A stretch of DNA of 63,680 bases from Geobacteraceae bacterium GWC2_55_20 (GTDB lineage Bacteria; Desulfobacterota; Desulfuromonadia; Geobacterales; Pseudopelobacteraceae), in contig MGZK01000106.1 of assembly GCA_001802125.1 (NCBI GenBank), positions 979 through 64,658 of the forward strand, read 5' to 3'. Below are positions 33,016 through 44,163 of the stretch, piece after piece. Position 1 is the stretch's first letter. Each line of letters begins with the position of its first letter. The notes under the pieces were generated by a model. The model was not told the origin of the DNA. It made no database searches and saw only the letters and a list, made by a program, of their open reading frames with translations. The position numbers and the translations under genes were made by a program.

Positions 33016-33075
33016 TTCGAACCCACGACCCCAGGCTTCGGAGGCCTGTACTCTATCCAGCTGAGCTAACCGCCC
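32999..33075 (-). tRNA. tRNA-Arg (anticodon CCG)
   Basis: The minus strand folds as a tRNA. The acceptor GGGCGGT pairs with GCCGCCC, with G as the discriminator base and an encoded CCA. The D-arm is GCTCAGCTGGATAGAGT. The anticodon stem CAGGC/GCCTG encloses loop CTCCGAA, so the anticodon is CCG, reading CGG. The T-arm is GTGGGTTCGAATCCCAT. It is the integration site of the 6.2-kb element and is now followed by the integrase gene instead of its own terminator. Confidence 0.95.
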
Positions 33076-33197
33076 GCATGACGGTCTGCAGATGCAACCG
33101 CAGACCGAAATAAGTACACTATTTACCGCTCCAACTCAAGCCAAAAATCTGTCAATTTCACCTCCGCTCTGCTAGGATGGCGAATTGGAGGATCGTG

Positions 33198-34040
33198 ATG
33201 AAGCGAATGCTGCTGATGATGGTGTTGCTGATGCTGCTACCGATAACAGCTTCGGCGGCCAATTTCAAGTTCCAGAAAGTCAGGAATAACGTCTATGCCG
33301 CCATTGCTGAACCGGGAGGCAAGGCTGCCAGCAACAGTCTCATCATCATTACCAATTATCAGGTGATTCTGGCCGGCTCTCACTTTGTTCCCGAGACAAC
33401 CAGGGAAATTCTGGATTTTGTAAGTACGCTGACACCGATTCCGGTCCGTTATATCATTTTGACACACCATCATCGCGGTTTCAATCATATCGATTTCGAC
33501 CTGCCCGCCAATGCCGAGATTATCACATCCGGTCCGACCTGGCAGGCGCTCAGGAGCGAATTTCGCCAGATCAGGAACCAGGTTACATTCTTTGACCGCG
33601 GTTTGACCATGAAGAGGGGCAACACCCTGATTGTGATAAGCGCCACCGAACGGGGGCATAGCGAGGGCGATCTGTTCGTGTATCTGCCTGAAGAAGGGAT
33701 ACTGTTTACCTCGGATCTGTTTTTCAATGACGTGGCCGGATACATGGGAGACGGCTCCTTTCGCGACTGGATCGGCAGCCTGGAGATCATGTCCGGCATC
33801 GATGCCGCTGTTGTAGTTCCCGGATTGGGCGCTGTCACCAATACCGATGGCATTCTGCGATTCCAGGCTTTTTTTCGGGCGTTTACGACGGAAGTGCTGC
33901 GACTGATCGGCAAAGGGCTGGAGATTGAGGCCGCCAAGCGCCAGTTCAGCCTGCCGCAGTACGAAAACATGCCCGGTTACAAGGTCTTCTTTGATGTCAA
34001 TTTCAGGCGGGCCTACAACGAGTTGAAGGCGCTCAGGTGA
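33198..34040 (+). CDS. exported metallo-beta-lactamase-fold protein with degenerate metal site
   Basis: The 280-residue protein has a signal peptide (MKRMLLMMVLLMLLPITASAAN) and an MBL fold: NNVYAAIAEPGGKAASNSLIIITNYQVILAGSH, RYIILTHHHRGFNH, ATERGHSEGDLFVYLPEEGILFTSDLFF and VVPGLGAVT. In the usual HxHxDH motif the last Asp-His is replaced by Gly-Phe, and the final PGHG His is Leu. At least the second metal site is thus lost. It may bind one metal or none, and its reaction cannot be named. The ATG at 33198 follows GGAGGATC. Its stop overlaps coaE. Confidence 0.82.
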   Translation: MKRMLLMMVLLMLLPITASAANFKFQKVRNNVYAAIAEPGGKAASNSLIIITNYQVILAGSHFVPETTREILDFVSTLTPIPVRYIILTHHHRGFNHIDFDLPANAEIITSGPTWQALRSEFRQIRNQVTFFDRGLTMKRGNTLIVISATERGHSEGDLFVYLPEEGILFTSDLFFNDVAGYMGDGSFRDWIGSLEIMSGIDAAVVVPGLGAVTNTDGILRFQAFFRAFTTEVLRLIGKGLEIEAAKRQFSLPQYENMPGYKVFFDVNFRRAYNELKALR

Positions 34041-34654
34041 TTTATCCCGGCGTCAGGATAATCGGTCTCACCGGCGGTATTGCCAGTGGCAAGAGCAGTG
34101 TCGCCGGAATTCTCGAGGAGTTTGGCGTTCCGGTGATTGATGCCGATCAACTGGCGCGCCAGGCCGTGTCGCCGGGGAGCCGTTCGCTTGCACGCATAGC
34201 AGAGGTCTTCGGCGATGATGTGATCGCGGTCGATGGCACGCTGGACCGCAAACGCCTGGGAACTCTGGTTTTTGGCGATTCGGAGAAACGCTGCCAGTTG
34301 GAAGGCATACTGCATCCGGAAATCAGGCGCCTGGGTGTGGAACGCATCGCCAGGGAGATAGCCGCCGGGCATGATTTGATTGTGTATATGGCTCCTCTAT
34401 TGATCGAAGCCGGTGCGCTTGATCGTGTTGACGAAATCTGGGTAGTGACCGTGCGGCCGGAGATACAGCTGGAGCGTTTGATGGCAAGGGACGGAATTGG
34501 CCGGGAAGAGGCGCGGCGGATTATTGACAGCCAGATGCCTCTGGCGGAAAAAGCCACCTACGGCAAGGTTCTGATCGATAACAGCGGTTCGTCGGAAGAA
34601 ACCAGGCGAATTGTTACGGATATCTGGAAGAAAGAAGCAGGGGAACATCAATGA
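34037..34654 (+). CDS. coaE: dephospho-CoA kinase
   Basis: The 205-residue P-loop kinase catalyses the last step of coenzyme A synthesis. The Walker A motif GGIASGKSS is at residues 12-20, VIDADQLARQAV carries the conserved Asp residues, and the lid region is MARDGIGREEARRII. It starts with GTG overlapping the stop of the preceding gene (GTGA) and ends overlapping the methyltransferase gene (ATGA), so three genes are translationally coupled. Confidence 0.94.
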   Translation: MIYPGVRIIGLTGGIASGKSSVAGILEEFGVPVIDADQLARQAVSPGSRSLARIAEVFGDDVIAVDGTLDRKRLGTLVFGDSEKRCQLEGILHPEIRRLGVERIAREIAAGHDLIVYMAPLLIEAGALDRVDEIWVVTVRPEIQLERLMARDGIGREEARRIIDSQMPLAEKATYGKVLIDNSGSSEETRRIVTDIWKKEAGEHQ

Positions 34655-35910
34655 ACGAAAAGAAGCACATCCTGAGGCCCGGTCTACGATTGGCCGCCAA
34701 GCGCATTGACAAAAGCGCCCTTTCTCCAGAAACTGCAGCTGGGAGCGTTTCGCGGAAAGCCGTGCCCAATCTGCCTAAGCCGGACGTGTTGATGACCTGT
34801 TTTGCCGCTGTTCCGCGCGGAGCCGAGGAGATAGCGGCGCTTGAGCTGGAGCAGCTGGGGATTGGCGATGTCAGGCCGGGGAAGGGTGGCGTCGCCTTTG
34901 TCACCGGCCGTGCCGGGCTGTACAACGCCAACCTCTGGCTGCGCACCGCCAGCCGTGTGTTGGTGCAACTGTCGGTATTTCCCTGTAAGGGGCCGGATGA
35001 ACTCTATGCCGGTGTGTTTGCGATCGATTGGCCGGAGCTGATTACTCCGGAGATGACTCTGGCGGTTGACAGCAGCCTGCGGGATTCCGCCTTGACCCAT
35101 TCCGGATTCGTATCGCTTAAGACCAAGGATGCGGTTGTGGACCGGATCCGCGAGGCATGCGGCAGCCGTCCCAACGTGAATACGGATTCACCGGACGTTC
35201 GCATCAACGTGCATCTGCACAAGAACGTCTGCACCGTCAGCCTGGACAGCTCAGGTGATTCGTTAGATCGACGCGGCTATCGCATCGAACGCAACGAGGC
35301 GCCGCTGCGGGAAACGCTGGCTGCCGCCGTTGTCGCCCTGACCGGTTGGGATGGTTCCGTGCCGCTGGTGGATCCCATGTGCGGTTCCGGGACGATTCCC
35401 GCCGAAGCGGCCCTGTTGGCGGCACGGATGCCGCCCGGACTGCAGCGTTCTTTCGGATTTCAGCGCTGGCTGGATTTTGATCACCGGCTGTGGGATGACT
35501 TGCTCCGAGAAGCCGAAGCTGGAGTCAGGAAGGTTCCGGCCGGACTGGTAACCGGGTATGACCTGGATAACCGGGCGCTTCTGCTGGCCGGGCGTAATAT
35601 CGCCAAGGCTGGTCTTGAGGGGCAGGTACATTTTTTTCACGCTGCTCTTCAGGAGTTTCAGCCCCAGGGTGACAGTGGGGTGATTATTATCAACCCGCCT
35701 TATGGCATGCGCATGGGAGCGGATGACGATCTGAGGGAGCTGTACTGCCAGATCGGCGATATTATGAAAAAACGCTGCCGGGGGTGGACCGGGTTCGTGC
35801 TGACCGGAAATCTGGAATTGGCCAAGTATATCGGCCTGAAAGCCTCACGGCGTTATGTCCTGTTCAATGGGCCGATCGAATGCCGCTTGTTGAAGTACGA
35901 GCTTTACTGA
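34651..35910 (+). CDS. THUMP-domain class I RNA methyltransferase (RlmL/RlmK-N domain-like)
   Basis: The 419-residue protein has a THUMP domain (about residues 48-205) and a Rossmann methyltransferase domain with VDPMCGSGTIPAEAALLA and the catalytic IINPPYGMRMG motif. A RRGYRIERNEAPLRETLAAAVV segment links the two, as in bacterial RlmL, which makes m2G2445 in 23S rRNA. The C-terminal RlmK part of E. coli RlmKL is absent. About 45 residues of basic N-terminus precede THUMP. It overlaps coaE by 4 bases. Confidence 0.88.
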   Translation: MNEKKHILRPGLRLAAKRIDKSALSPETAAGSVSRKAVPNLPKPDVLMTCFAAVPRGAEEIAALELEQLGIGDVRPGKGGVAFVTGRAGLYNANLWLRTASRVLVQLSVFPCKGPDELYAGVFAIDWPELITPEMTLAVDSSLRDSALTHSGFVSLKTKDAVVDRIREACGSRPNVNTDSPDVRINVHLHKNVCTVSLDSSGDSLDRRGYRIERNEAPLRETLAAAVVALTGWDGSVPLVDPMCGSGTIPAEAALLAARMPPGLQRSFGFQRWLDFDHRLWDDLLREAEAGVRKVPAGLVTGYDLDNRALLLAGRNIAKAGLEGQVHFFHAALQEFQPQGDSGVIIINPPYGMRMGADDDLRELYCQIGDIMKKRCRGWTGFVLTGNLELAKYIGLKASRRYVLFNGPIECRLLKYELY

Positions 35911-35933
35911 AACGGCACTGTCTGTCCAATAGC

Positions 35934-37175
35934 TCAGAAACGGCAGAAAACCTGATTTCGTCCATTGCGCTTTGCCTCGTACAGCAGATTGTCCACCCGG
36001 CTCAAAACAGTGTCCAGGCTCTCGTCGCTGCCGTCGGTCCATGTGCACCCGATACTGGTTGTTACCGTGAGAGGCTGCTCACCGGCCTGGTAAGGCTGCC
36101 CGCTGACGGCATTCAGAACCCGGCAGGAGATCATCTTGGCTTCATCGCAGGATGTGTTGGGAAGGAAAATCATGAATTCTTCTCCACCGTAACGTCCGAA
36201 GACGTCGTATGGCCGCAGGGCCGTCTCGATTCTTTTGGTCAGGTCGCTCAGGATGCTGTCGCCCACCAGATGGCCATGGGTATCGTTGACCATTTTGAAG
36301 TAGTCCACGTCGATCATCACGACCCCCAGTCCGATTCCCTCTGTTACCTTGTCACGTGAACGTTGCATCATCGAATACAGTTCAGCGGCACGGACCAGCA
36401 ATTGCCTGCGGTTGTATATCCCGGTCAGTGCATCGGTGGTGGCCAGGGTCTCGAGCAGCTGATAGGCCGTGCGAAGGGCCGCGGATTCTCTGGTTATCAC
36501 AACGTACGATGTGAACGACAAAAACAGCAGTGCGATGAATATGGTTGCCAGTGAATATGTCAGGTGTCTCTGGAAACCGACTTTCAGGTCACTGATGTCG
36601 TTATAGAGCTCAAAGGCGCCGACGATCTGCCCCTGCTCGTCACGCACCGGAACATAAACCTCGGCCACATCGATCTCCAGTCGCTGTTCATCAACAAGGT
36701 CGGTAACGCTCTGCCTGTTTTTTATGGTCGTCTGCCGCTGACCTTCCAAAGCGTTGGCAAGCCGGAGATTGTTTCTGTCAGACTTGCCGATCAGCGCCGG
36801 TTCCGTGCTGTAGATGACGCGTTTGTTCATGTTGTATATCTTGATTTTGACGATACTGAAGGGATGCAGAAAAAATCTGATGTTGCTGTCAAGGGAAGGT
36901 ATCTGGGATGCGTCTATCGCAAGCGTTCTGATGCCGTCAATTGTCTTTGTCAGGATTATGTCGCTTTCGCTGGAAAGCAGCGCCGCGGCGATTTTATCCG
37001 AGTGGAAACCCGCATCTTCAATAAGATTGTTTTTATTCTGCCGGGATATGACCGTGAATGACAGTGCAAGGATCAGAACCAGGCAGGAAAAAGCCAATAG
37101 AAGGTAGATCCGTTTGAATCTTTCCGGTGAATCATTGGCTCCTAGATTCTGAACTACATCGGATAAGGGTCGCAT
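35934..37175 (-). CDS. diguanylate cyclase with periplasmic sensor domain
   Basis: The 413-residue protein has a transmembrane helix near residues 25-45 and a periplasmic region to about 195 with single-Cache character (KIYNMNKRVIYSTEPALIGKS, VPVRDEQGQIVGAFELYND). A second membrane helix follows, then GGDEF. The active site is RYGGEEFMIFLPN, with an I-site RPYD five residues before it. It should make c-di-GMP in response to an extracytoplasmic signal. It is convergent with the RlmL-like gene, with 23 bases between stops. Confidence 0.92.
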   Translation of the reverse strand: MRPLSDVVQNLGANDSPERFKRIYLLLAFSCLVLILALSFTVISRQNKNNLIEDAGFHSDKIAAALLSSESDIILTKTIDGIRTLAIDASQIPSLDSNIRFFLHPFSIVKIKIYNMNKRVIYSTEPALIGKSDRNNLRLANALEGQRQTTIKNRQSVTDLVDEQRLEIDVAEVYVPVRDEQGQIVGAFELYNDISDLKVGFQRHLTYSLATIFIALLFLSFTSYVVITRESAALRTAYQLLETLATTDALTGIYNRRQLLVRAAELYSMMQRSRDKVTEGIGLGVVMIDVDYFKMVNDTHGHLVGDSILSDLTKRIETALRPYDVFGRYGGEEFMIFLPNTSCDEAKMISCRVLNAVSGQPYQAGEQPLTVTTSIGCTWTDGSDESLDTVLSRVDNLLYEAKRNGRNQVFCRF

Positions 37176-37501
37176 GGTAAAGCTCCCACGATCAGCTGCT
37201 GATGCATGCGGTAAAATGTTGACGGGTGTGTGGTAGCGGCCGCCGCCGGGTTAAAATGTATTCCGCATAAATATACTTGTAATTAAAAATTTGTACATAA
37301 AAAACAGCTGACGGCCAAAGTCAGGGTGACTTCCCGGCGAAGTTGAACTCATCAGCGGTTTTGAATGCATGATTGCCGCTGGTCAATGTGTCGACATTGT
37401 ATTTTATCCGCAATAGCACAGATAACAATCCAGACGGCTCTCAATCTGTGTTAACATGTTTTTTATGAATCTCATTACAACGAATTGGAAAGAACACGCA
37501 C
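37176..37501. other. intergenic region between divergent GGDEF and rbgA genes
   Basis: These 326 bases carry divergent promoters and no reading frame that can be supported. A GC-poor stretch around 37265-37305 is the most promoter-like part. I compared the stretch around 37305-37370 with c-di-GMP (GEMM) riboswitch motifs and saw no match. Confidence 0.4.
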
Positions 37502-38398
37502 ATGACGATTAGATGGTATCCGGGGCATATGAGCAAGGCTCTGGAAAAAATGTCCGAAGCTATACGCAAGATCGATGTTGTGATTGAAGTGCTGGATGCC
37601 CGCCTGCCATATTCCAGTTCCAATCACCAGCTTCGGGAAATACGGCGCAACAAACCCTGCATCAAGTTGCTGAATAAACATGATCTGGCCGATCCTGCCG
37701 TTACCAAGGCCTGGATCCGCGATTTTGAAAAAGAGGATGGCGTTTACGCGTTGCCGATATCGGCCAAGCAGCATTCGGAAACAAAGCAGTTGATCAAGCT
37801 CTGTCAGCGTTTGGCTCCGAATCGTGGCCGCCCCGGCTGGCCCTTGCGGGCCATGGTGTTCGGTATTCCGAATGTCGGCAAGTCCACCCTGATCAACACG
37901 CTGGCAGGCAGAAACATGGCCAAGGTTGGCGACAAACCGGCCATCACCACCTGCAACCAGCAGATCGACCTGCGCAACGGCATCATTCTTTCCGATACTC
38001 CCGGTGTGCTCTGGCCGGACATGGCAGATCAGGACGTGGCTTACCGACTTGCCACCAGTGGCGCCATCGGAGCAAGTGCCCTGGATTATACCTGCGTTGG
38101 CCTTTTTGCCGCTGAATTCATGATGCGGTGCTATCCTCAAATGCTTGGTGATCGCTATAAACTGGATTGCATGCCGGAAACTCCTACCGCACTACTGGAA
38201 GCGATCGGGCGGCGACTGGGATGCCTCGTCAGCGGTGGAGGGATCGATGTGCACCGGGCGGCGGAAGCCTTTTTGCGGGAGTTGCGGGCAGGGAAAATCG
38301 GGCGGGTCAGCCTGGAAGAACCTGGAGACGTCGTTGGTGCTGCAGCCGATGAAGTCAATCCGGATGAGGAGTTACCGCTGACTTGCGACGGGGAGTAG
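37502..38398 (+). CDS. rbgA: ribosome biogenesis GTPase YlqF/RbgA
   Basis: The 298-residue protein is a circularly permuted GTPase. G4 (LNKHDLAD) comes first, then G1 (GIPNVGKSTLIN near residue 121), then G3 (DTPGVLWP). The N-terminus RWYPGHMSKALEKM matches YlqF/RbgA, which acts in late 50S assembly. The ATG at 37502 follows TTGGAAAGAAC. It ends before a long bidirectional terminator. Confidence 0.92.
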   Translation: MTIRWYPGHMSKALEKMSEAIRKIDVVIEVLDARLPYSSSNHQLREIRRNKPCIKLLNKHDLADPAVTKAWIRDFEKEDGVYALPISAKQHSETKQLIKLCQRLAPNRGRPGWPLRAMVFGIPNVGKSTLINTLAGRNMAKVGDKPAITTCNQQIDLRNGIILSDTPGVLWPDMADQDVAYRLATSGAIGASALDYTCVGLFAAEFMMRCYPQMLGDRYKLDCMPETPTALLEAIGRRLGCLVSGGGIDVHRAAEAFLRELRAGKIGRVSLEEPGDVVGAAADEVNPDEELPLTCDGE

Positions 38399-38452
38399 GA
38401 ACTGCCGCTTTTGGCCGTTGCTCCGTGTCATTACAAACGACTTATCAAATGA

Positions 38453-38491
38453 AGAGGCCGCGGTAGCTGAATTGGCTACCGCGGCCTCTTT
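38453..38491. terminator. strong bidirectional terminator
   Basis: AGAGGCCGCGGTAGC and GCTACCGCGGCCTCT form a perfect stem of 15 or more base pairs around a 7-base loop, with TTTTT on the + side. It separates the convergent rbgA and cytochrome genes. Confidence 0.88.
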
Positions 38492-38803
38492 TTACTGTTT
38501 CAGTTTGTGGCAGAACAGACAGCGGTTCTTGGGAGGGTGGTTGGGAGGGAAGGGAACCCCTTTTTCCTTGTGACATGGTTCGCAGTATACCTCGGCCGCC
38601 TTCTTGTCCGGTTTGAAGAAAGTCCGCTTGAACAATGGCGCATCCGGGCCGGGAGCGTTCTTGTAGGCGGCGTCGTAAACGATCTTGTGCATGGTGTCGT
38701 TAGGCACCACGGTCGTTTTTTCCTTTCCCGAAATTCCGATAAAGATAGCGAGAACCAAAACAATAATACCTATAAACAGCCAGTCACGTTTATCAATTTT
38801 CAT
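38492..38803 (-). CDS. small membrane-anchored dihaem cytochrome c
   Basis: The 103-residue protein has an N-terminal membrane anchor (DWLFIGIIVLVLAIFIGI). Two haem-binding CxxCH motifs lie near the C-terminus: CEPCH and CLFCH, the latter after KGVPFPPNHPPKNR. It resembles small tetra- or dihaem electron carriers of Geobacter membranes. It may be expressed with the upstream 112-residue membrane protein, 24 bases away. Confidence 0.83.
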   Translation of the reverse strand: MKIDKRDWLFIGIIVLVLAIFIGISGKEKTTVVPNDTMHKIVYDAAYKNAPGPDAPLFKRTFFKPDKKAAEVYCEPCHKEKGVPFPPNHPPKNRCLFCHKLKQ

Positions 38804-38827
38804 ATGAATCTGTTCCTTTAAGGATAT

Positions 38828-39166
38828 TCAGTCTGATTTTATCAGTGAAAAATAGATGATTACGCCGCCAACCACCAAGCCTCCTCCTATGAAGGGCAGC
38901 ATTGATTTCATAGAGATGTCGTCACCCGGAACCGGCATGGCATAACGCAGGATGACAATCAGGCCGATCAGCATAAACAGCGTCAGCAGCACAGGTTTTG
39001 AACGCTTGATAACTCCGAAGAAGAAAACTGCAAGTATGAAAAACAGCACCGCGGGATGAGAAAATACCTTTTCTATGGTCAGGGTCTGCATGGTATTGAT
39101 CACATTGGCAGTTTCGAAGGGACGCAACGTCTCGGTGGTTTTTTCAACCAGTTGCTGTTTATCCAT
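38828..39166 (-). CDS. hypothetical membrane protein (3 TM)
   Basis: The 112-residue protein has three predicted membrane helices (VLFFILAVFFFGVI, VLLTLFMLIGLIVILRYAM, FIGGGLVVGGVIIYFSLI) and a soluble N-terminus of about 35 residues. I do not recognise a family. It lies directly upstream of the dihaem cytochrome on the same strand, so a small membrane redox module is possible (inference). Confidence 0.7.
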   Translation of the reverse strand: MDKQQLVEKTTETLRPFETANVINTMQTLTIEKVFSHPAVLFFILAVFFFGVIKRSKPVLLTLFMLIGLIVILRYAMPVPGDDISMKSMLPFIGGGLVVGGVIIYFSLIKSD

Positions 39167-39246
39167 TTAACGTCTCCCTGCTGGCCGGTTAACAGATTTG
39201 ATCGTGAATATTAAAAGATATCATCCGCGTAGGCAAGAAAATAAGT

Positions 39247-39268
39247 GAGCCCGCTTTTAGGCGGGCTC
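39247..39268 (-). terminator. terminator downstream of dnaJ
   Basis: GAGCCCGC (39247-39254) pairs with GCGGGCTC (39261-39268), 8 bases after the dnaJ stop. On the minus strand it is followed by ACTTATTTTC. Confidence 0.6.
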
Positions 39269-39275
39269 CGTGGTA

Positions 39276-40409
39276 TCAACTCAGAAAATCCATGACTTTA
39301 TCGAGAAAGCCCTTTTTCATCGGGTGGACATCCTCGCCGCTGATTTTGGCGAACTCTTCCAGCAGTTCCTTCTGTTTCCGGTTGAGATTGGTTGGTGTTT
39401 CCACCCTGATAACAACCAGTTGATCGCCTCGCCCATAACCCTGCAGCGAGGGGATCCCCTTGCCCTTCAGGCGATAGATCTTTCCGGACTGGGTGCCTTC
39501 AGGAATTTTCATTGCGACTTTTCCGTCAAGGGTGGGGACATCGAACTCGCAACCCAGGGAGGCCTGGATGAAGCTGATCGGAATCTCGCAGATCACATTA
39601 TTGTCCTCGCGCTGGAACAGGGCATGATCCGCAACACTGATGGCAACGTACAGGTCTCCGTTGGGGCCGCCTTTGCCCTGGCCGCCTTCACCGGTAAGCT
39701 TCAGGCGTGATCCGGTTTCCACGCCGGCAGGTACCTTGACCGACAGCATCTTGGTGTCTTTGACACTGCCCTTGCCGCGGCAATCCGGGCATGGGTTGTC
39801 CACCACCTTGCCTTCACCGTTGCATTGGCCGCAAGTCTTGCTGACACTGAAAAAACCCTGTTGGTAACGCACCTGGCCGGCTCCACGGCAGGTGGGGCAG
39901 ACCTTGGGGTCCGTGCCGGGCTTGGCTCCGGAACCGTTGCAGGCGCCGCAGCGCTTGGCAAAAGGAACTTCAATCTTCTTTTCGACTCCGAAGGCGGCTT
40001 CCTCGAAGCTGATTTCCATGTTGTAGAGCAGGTCATCGCCGCGTCTTCCCTGGGTGCGGCCACGTCCTCCTCCGCCACCTCCGAATATATCGCCGAATAT
40101 ATCGCCGAATATGTCACCGAAAGGAGTGCCCGCGCCAAAACCGCCGAACCCTCCTCCCGAGTATCCGCCGGCTCCGGATACGCCGGCGTGGCCGAATTGA
40201 TCATACTGGGCGCGCTTTTGGGCGTCGGAGAGTACCTCGTAAGCCTCGGTAGCTTCCTTGAACTTGTCTTCGGATGCCTTATCGCCAGGATTTTTGTCCG
40301 GGTGAAACTGGATCGCCTGCTTACGGAAGGCCTTTTTGATTTCGGTTTCAGAGGCGTTGCGATGTACGCCAAGCACCTCGTAATAGTCACGTTTTTCCGC
40401 GTTAGCCAC
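39276..40409 (-). CDS. dnaJ: molecular chaperone DnaJ
   Basis: This 377-residue class I J-protein has a J domain with the HPD motif ([10 protein letters not shown]), a Gly/Phe-rich stretch, and four zinc-binding CxxCxGxG motifs ([32 protein letters not shown]). The C-terminal substrate-binding domains are complete. The start is GTG with AAAGGAAC upstream. It is the last gene of the heat-shock operon and stimulates DnaK ATPase. Confidence 0.96.
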   Translation of the reverse strand: MANAEKRDYYEVLGVHRNASETEIKKAFRKQAIQFHPDKNPGDKASEDKFKEATEAYEVLSDAQKRAQYDQFGHAGVSGAGGYSGGGFGGFGAGTPFGDIFGDIFGDIFGGGGGGRGRTQGRRGDDLLYNMEISFEEAAFGVEKKIEVPFAKRCGACNGSGAKPGTDPKVCPTCRGAGQVRYQQGFFSVSKTCGQCNGEGKVVDNPCPDCRGKGSVKDTKMLSVKVPAGVETGSRLKLTGEGGQGKGGPNGDLYVAISVADHALFQREDNNVICEIPISFIQASLGCEFDVPTLDGKVAMKIPEGTQSGKIYRLKGKGIPSLQGYGRGDQLVVIRVETPTNLNRKQKELLEEFAKISGEDVHPMKKGFLDKVMDFLS

Positions 40410-40438
40410 AGTCAGGTTCCTTTGGTTTCAAAATGAAT

Positions 40439-40469
40439 GTAGGGGCGGGTTTGAAAAACCCGTCCCTAC
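40439..40469. repeat. palindrome between dnaK and dnaJ
   Basis: GTAGGGGCGGGTTT and AAACCCGTCCCTAC are near-perfect inverted copies. Palindromes of this type recur in many bacterial genomes as dispersed repeats. Here it may also reduce read-through or stabilise the dnaK transcript. Confidence 0.6.
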
Positions 40470-40495
40470 GGTGTCACACCGGCCGTTCAGCCGGT

Positions 40496-42412
<1,917 letters not shown>

Positions 42413-42491
42413 GACTTATTAGTCCTCCTTTGAAATTCCTCTGATCTGAAGGTATTCATCAGTTCTCTAAAATACAAGGTCTGAAGAAAAA

Positions 42492-43043
42492 TTATTTTGC
42501 AGGCGTTGCCACGGTTACCATGGCCGGGCGCAGCAGCCGCTCCTTAAGCATGTAGCCCTTCTGAAATACTTCGACCACGGTGTTTGGAGCGTGCTCATCG
42601 GTTGGCACCTGGGCCATGGCCTGGTGATAGGCCGAGTCGAACGGGGCTCCGGCGGCTTCTATCTGAGTGACGTTGAATTTCTTGAGGGCCGCCAACAGCA
42701 TGCCGTGCGTCATGCGGATACCTTCAATGACCGCTCCCAAGCCGTCTTCCGAGGCATGTTCCAGGGCCCGTTCCAGGTTGTCGATTACCGGCAGAATCTC
42801 TTCGATCAGCGATTTGTTGCCGTAGTTGAGAAGTTCTTCCTTCTCGCGATTGACCCGCTTGCGGTAATTTTCCAGGTCTGCCCGTTCCCGTACAAAACGG
42901 TCCCAGTTGTCACGGGCCTCTTTTTCCTTGGCCTGAAGTTGCTCCTCGACAGAGGCGGCTGTCTCCGCTTCCGGTTCGGTGGCGCTCTCTTCGGTCGGTG
43001 CGTTCTCCACTGTGGTAAGTTCTACGCTGTCCTTTGTTTCCAT
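42492..43043 (-). CDS. grpE: nucleotide exchange factor GrpE
   Basis: The 183-residue protein has an acidic N-terminus, a long dimerising helix ([39 protein letters not shown]), then the beta-domain with [21 protein letters not shown] and [44 protein letters not shown], the GrpE signature. It releases ADP from DnaK. Confidence 0.96.
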   Translation of the reverse strand: METKDSVELTTVENAPTEESATEPEAETAASVEEQLQAKEKEARDNWDRFVRERADLENYRKRVNREKEELLNYGNKSLIEEILPVIDNLERALEHASEDGLGAVIEGIRMTHGMLLAALKKFNVTQIEAAGAPFDSAYHQAMAQVPTDEHAPNTVVEVFQKGYMLKERLLRPAMVTVATPAK

Positions 43044-43080
43044 GATCTATCTTGTCCTTTTTTGTTTAGTGGTCTGACGG

Positions 43081-44112
43081 TCAAGCTTCACTCAGCAGGC
43101 GACTGATCATTCTTGCGGTGTAGTCAACGATCGGGATCACGCTGGAATACCCCATGCGGGTTGGGCCGATAACTCCCAGCATTCCGACCGTGTTGCTGCT
43201 GGTGACGAAGCGGGATGTTACCAGGCTGACACCGGCCGAGCGGCTTAGGGATGTTTCCGACCCGATGTAGATCTGTACTCCATCCGCGGACATGCAGCGT
43301 GACAACAGCTGGAGAATGATCCCCTTCTTTTCAAAAGCCTCGTAGATCTCCTTCATTCTGGCCGCATCGCTGAACTCGGGCTGATCAAGTATGCGGGCCT
43401 GTCCCTCGACAAAGACATCATCACCGTCCACGGTAACAGCCTGTTCACTGATACGGAGGGCGCGGGACATGAGATGGTCGTACTTTGTTTTTTCGTTCTT
43501 CATCTCCGCCAGAACGCGCTCGCGTGCCTGGGTGATGGTCAGGCCCTGCATCATCTCGTTGAGGTAATTGCCCATTCTGACCAGCTCTTCCGGATCGTGG
43601 TCCTCCTCGGTTTCTATCAGGCGGTTCTGGACAGCTCCGTTGCTGGAAACCAGGATGGCCAGGATCTTGCGGTGGCCGAGGCGGATGAACTCGATGTGGC
43701 GGAATACATCCGAGTTGAAGCTGGGGGCGACAACTATGCCCATGTAGTTTGAGAGTTGCGACAGGGTGCGGCTGGTCTCTTTCAGTATGTCGGAAAGTCC
43801 GGCGCCGGCCTTTCTGCAATGGTTGATGATCTGGCGTTTCTCATCACGACTGACCTGACGCAACGCAACCAGTGAATCAACGTAAAAGCGATAGGCTTTC
43901 TCCGTGGGGATTCTGCCGGCGGATGTGTGCGGTGAGGTAAGCAGCCCCATCTCTTCCAGGTTGGCCATTACGTTTCGCACCGTGGCGGATGAGAGCGTCA
44001 TGGCGTGACGGCGCGCGACGGCGCTACTGCCGACCGGTTCGGCCGTGGCGATGTAGTCTTCGACAATTGCTTCCAGTATCTGTCTGCTACGTGCTGAAAG
44101 TTCGACATTCAT
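43081..44112 (-). CDS. hrcA: heat-inducible transcription repressor HrcA
   Basis: The 343-residue repressor has an N-terminal winged helix (SARSRQILEAIVEDYIATAEPVGSSAVARRHAMTLSSATVRNVMANLEEMGLL), a GAF-like middle domain, and the conserved end GVIGPTRMGYSSVIPIVDYTARMIS. It binds the CIRCE operator directly upstream. The ATG at 44112 is chosen because the longer frame from 44136 begins inside CIRCE. It is the first gene of hrcA-grpE-dnaK-dnaJ. Confidence 0.95.
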   Translation of the reverse strand: MNVELSARSRQILEAIVEDYIATAEPVGSSAVARRHAMTLSSATVRNVMANLEEMGLLTSPHTSAGRIPTEKAYRFYVDSLVALRQVSRDEKRQIINHCRKAGAGLSDILKETSRTLSQLSNYMGIVVAPSFNSDVFRHIEFIRLGHRKILAILVSSNGAVQNRLIETEEDHDPEELVRMGNYLNEMMQGLTITQARERVLAEMKNEKTKYDHLMSRALRISEQAVTVDGDDVFVEGQARILDQPEFSDAARMKEIYEAFEKKGIILQLLSRCMSADGVQIYIGSETSLSRSAGVSLVTSRFVTSSNTVGMLGVIGPTRMGYSSVIPIVDYTARMISRLLSEA

Positions 44113-44129
44113 GGTAAGACCCCAAAAAA

Positions 44130-44156
44130 ATAGCACTCGACACCTTTGAGTGCTAA
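44130..44156 (-). promoter_or_regulatory. CIRCE operator
   Basis: TAGCACTC, nine bases and GAGTGCTAA match the CIRCE inverted repeat, with one change at the first position. HrcA binds it and represses the operand genes until heat shock. It lies 18 bases before the hrcA start and right after the promoter. Confidence 0.92.
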
Positions 44157-44163
44157 CAGTTCA

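Noticed and set aside
37305-37370. possible c-di-GMP (GEMM) riboswitch near two GGDEF genes
   Set aside because: The stretch lacks the conserved GEMM internal-loop and tetraloop-receptor segments, and the nearest downstream gene is a ribosome GTPase.
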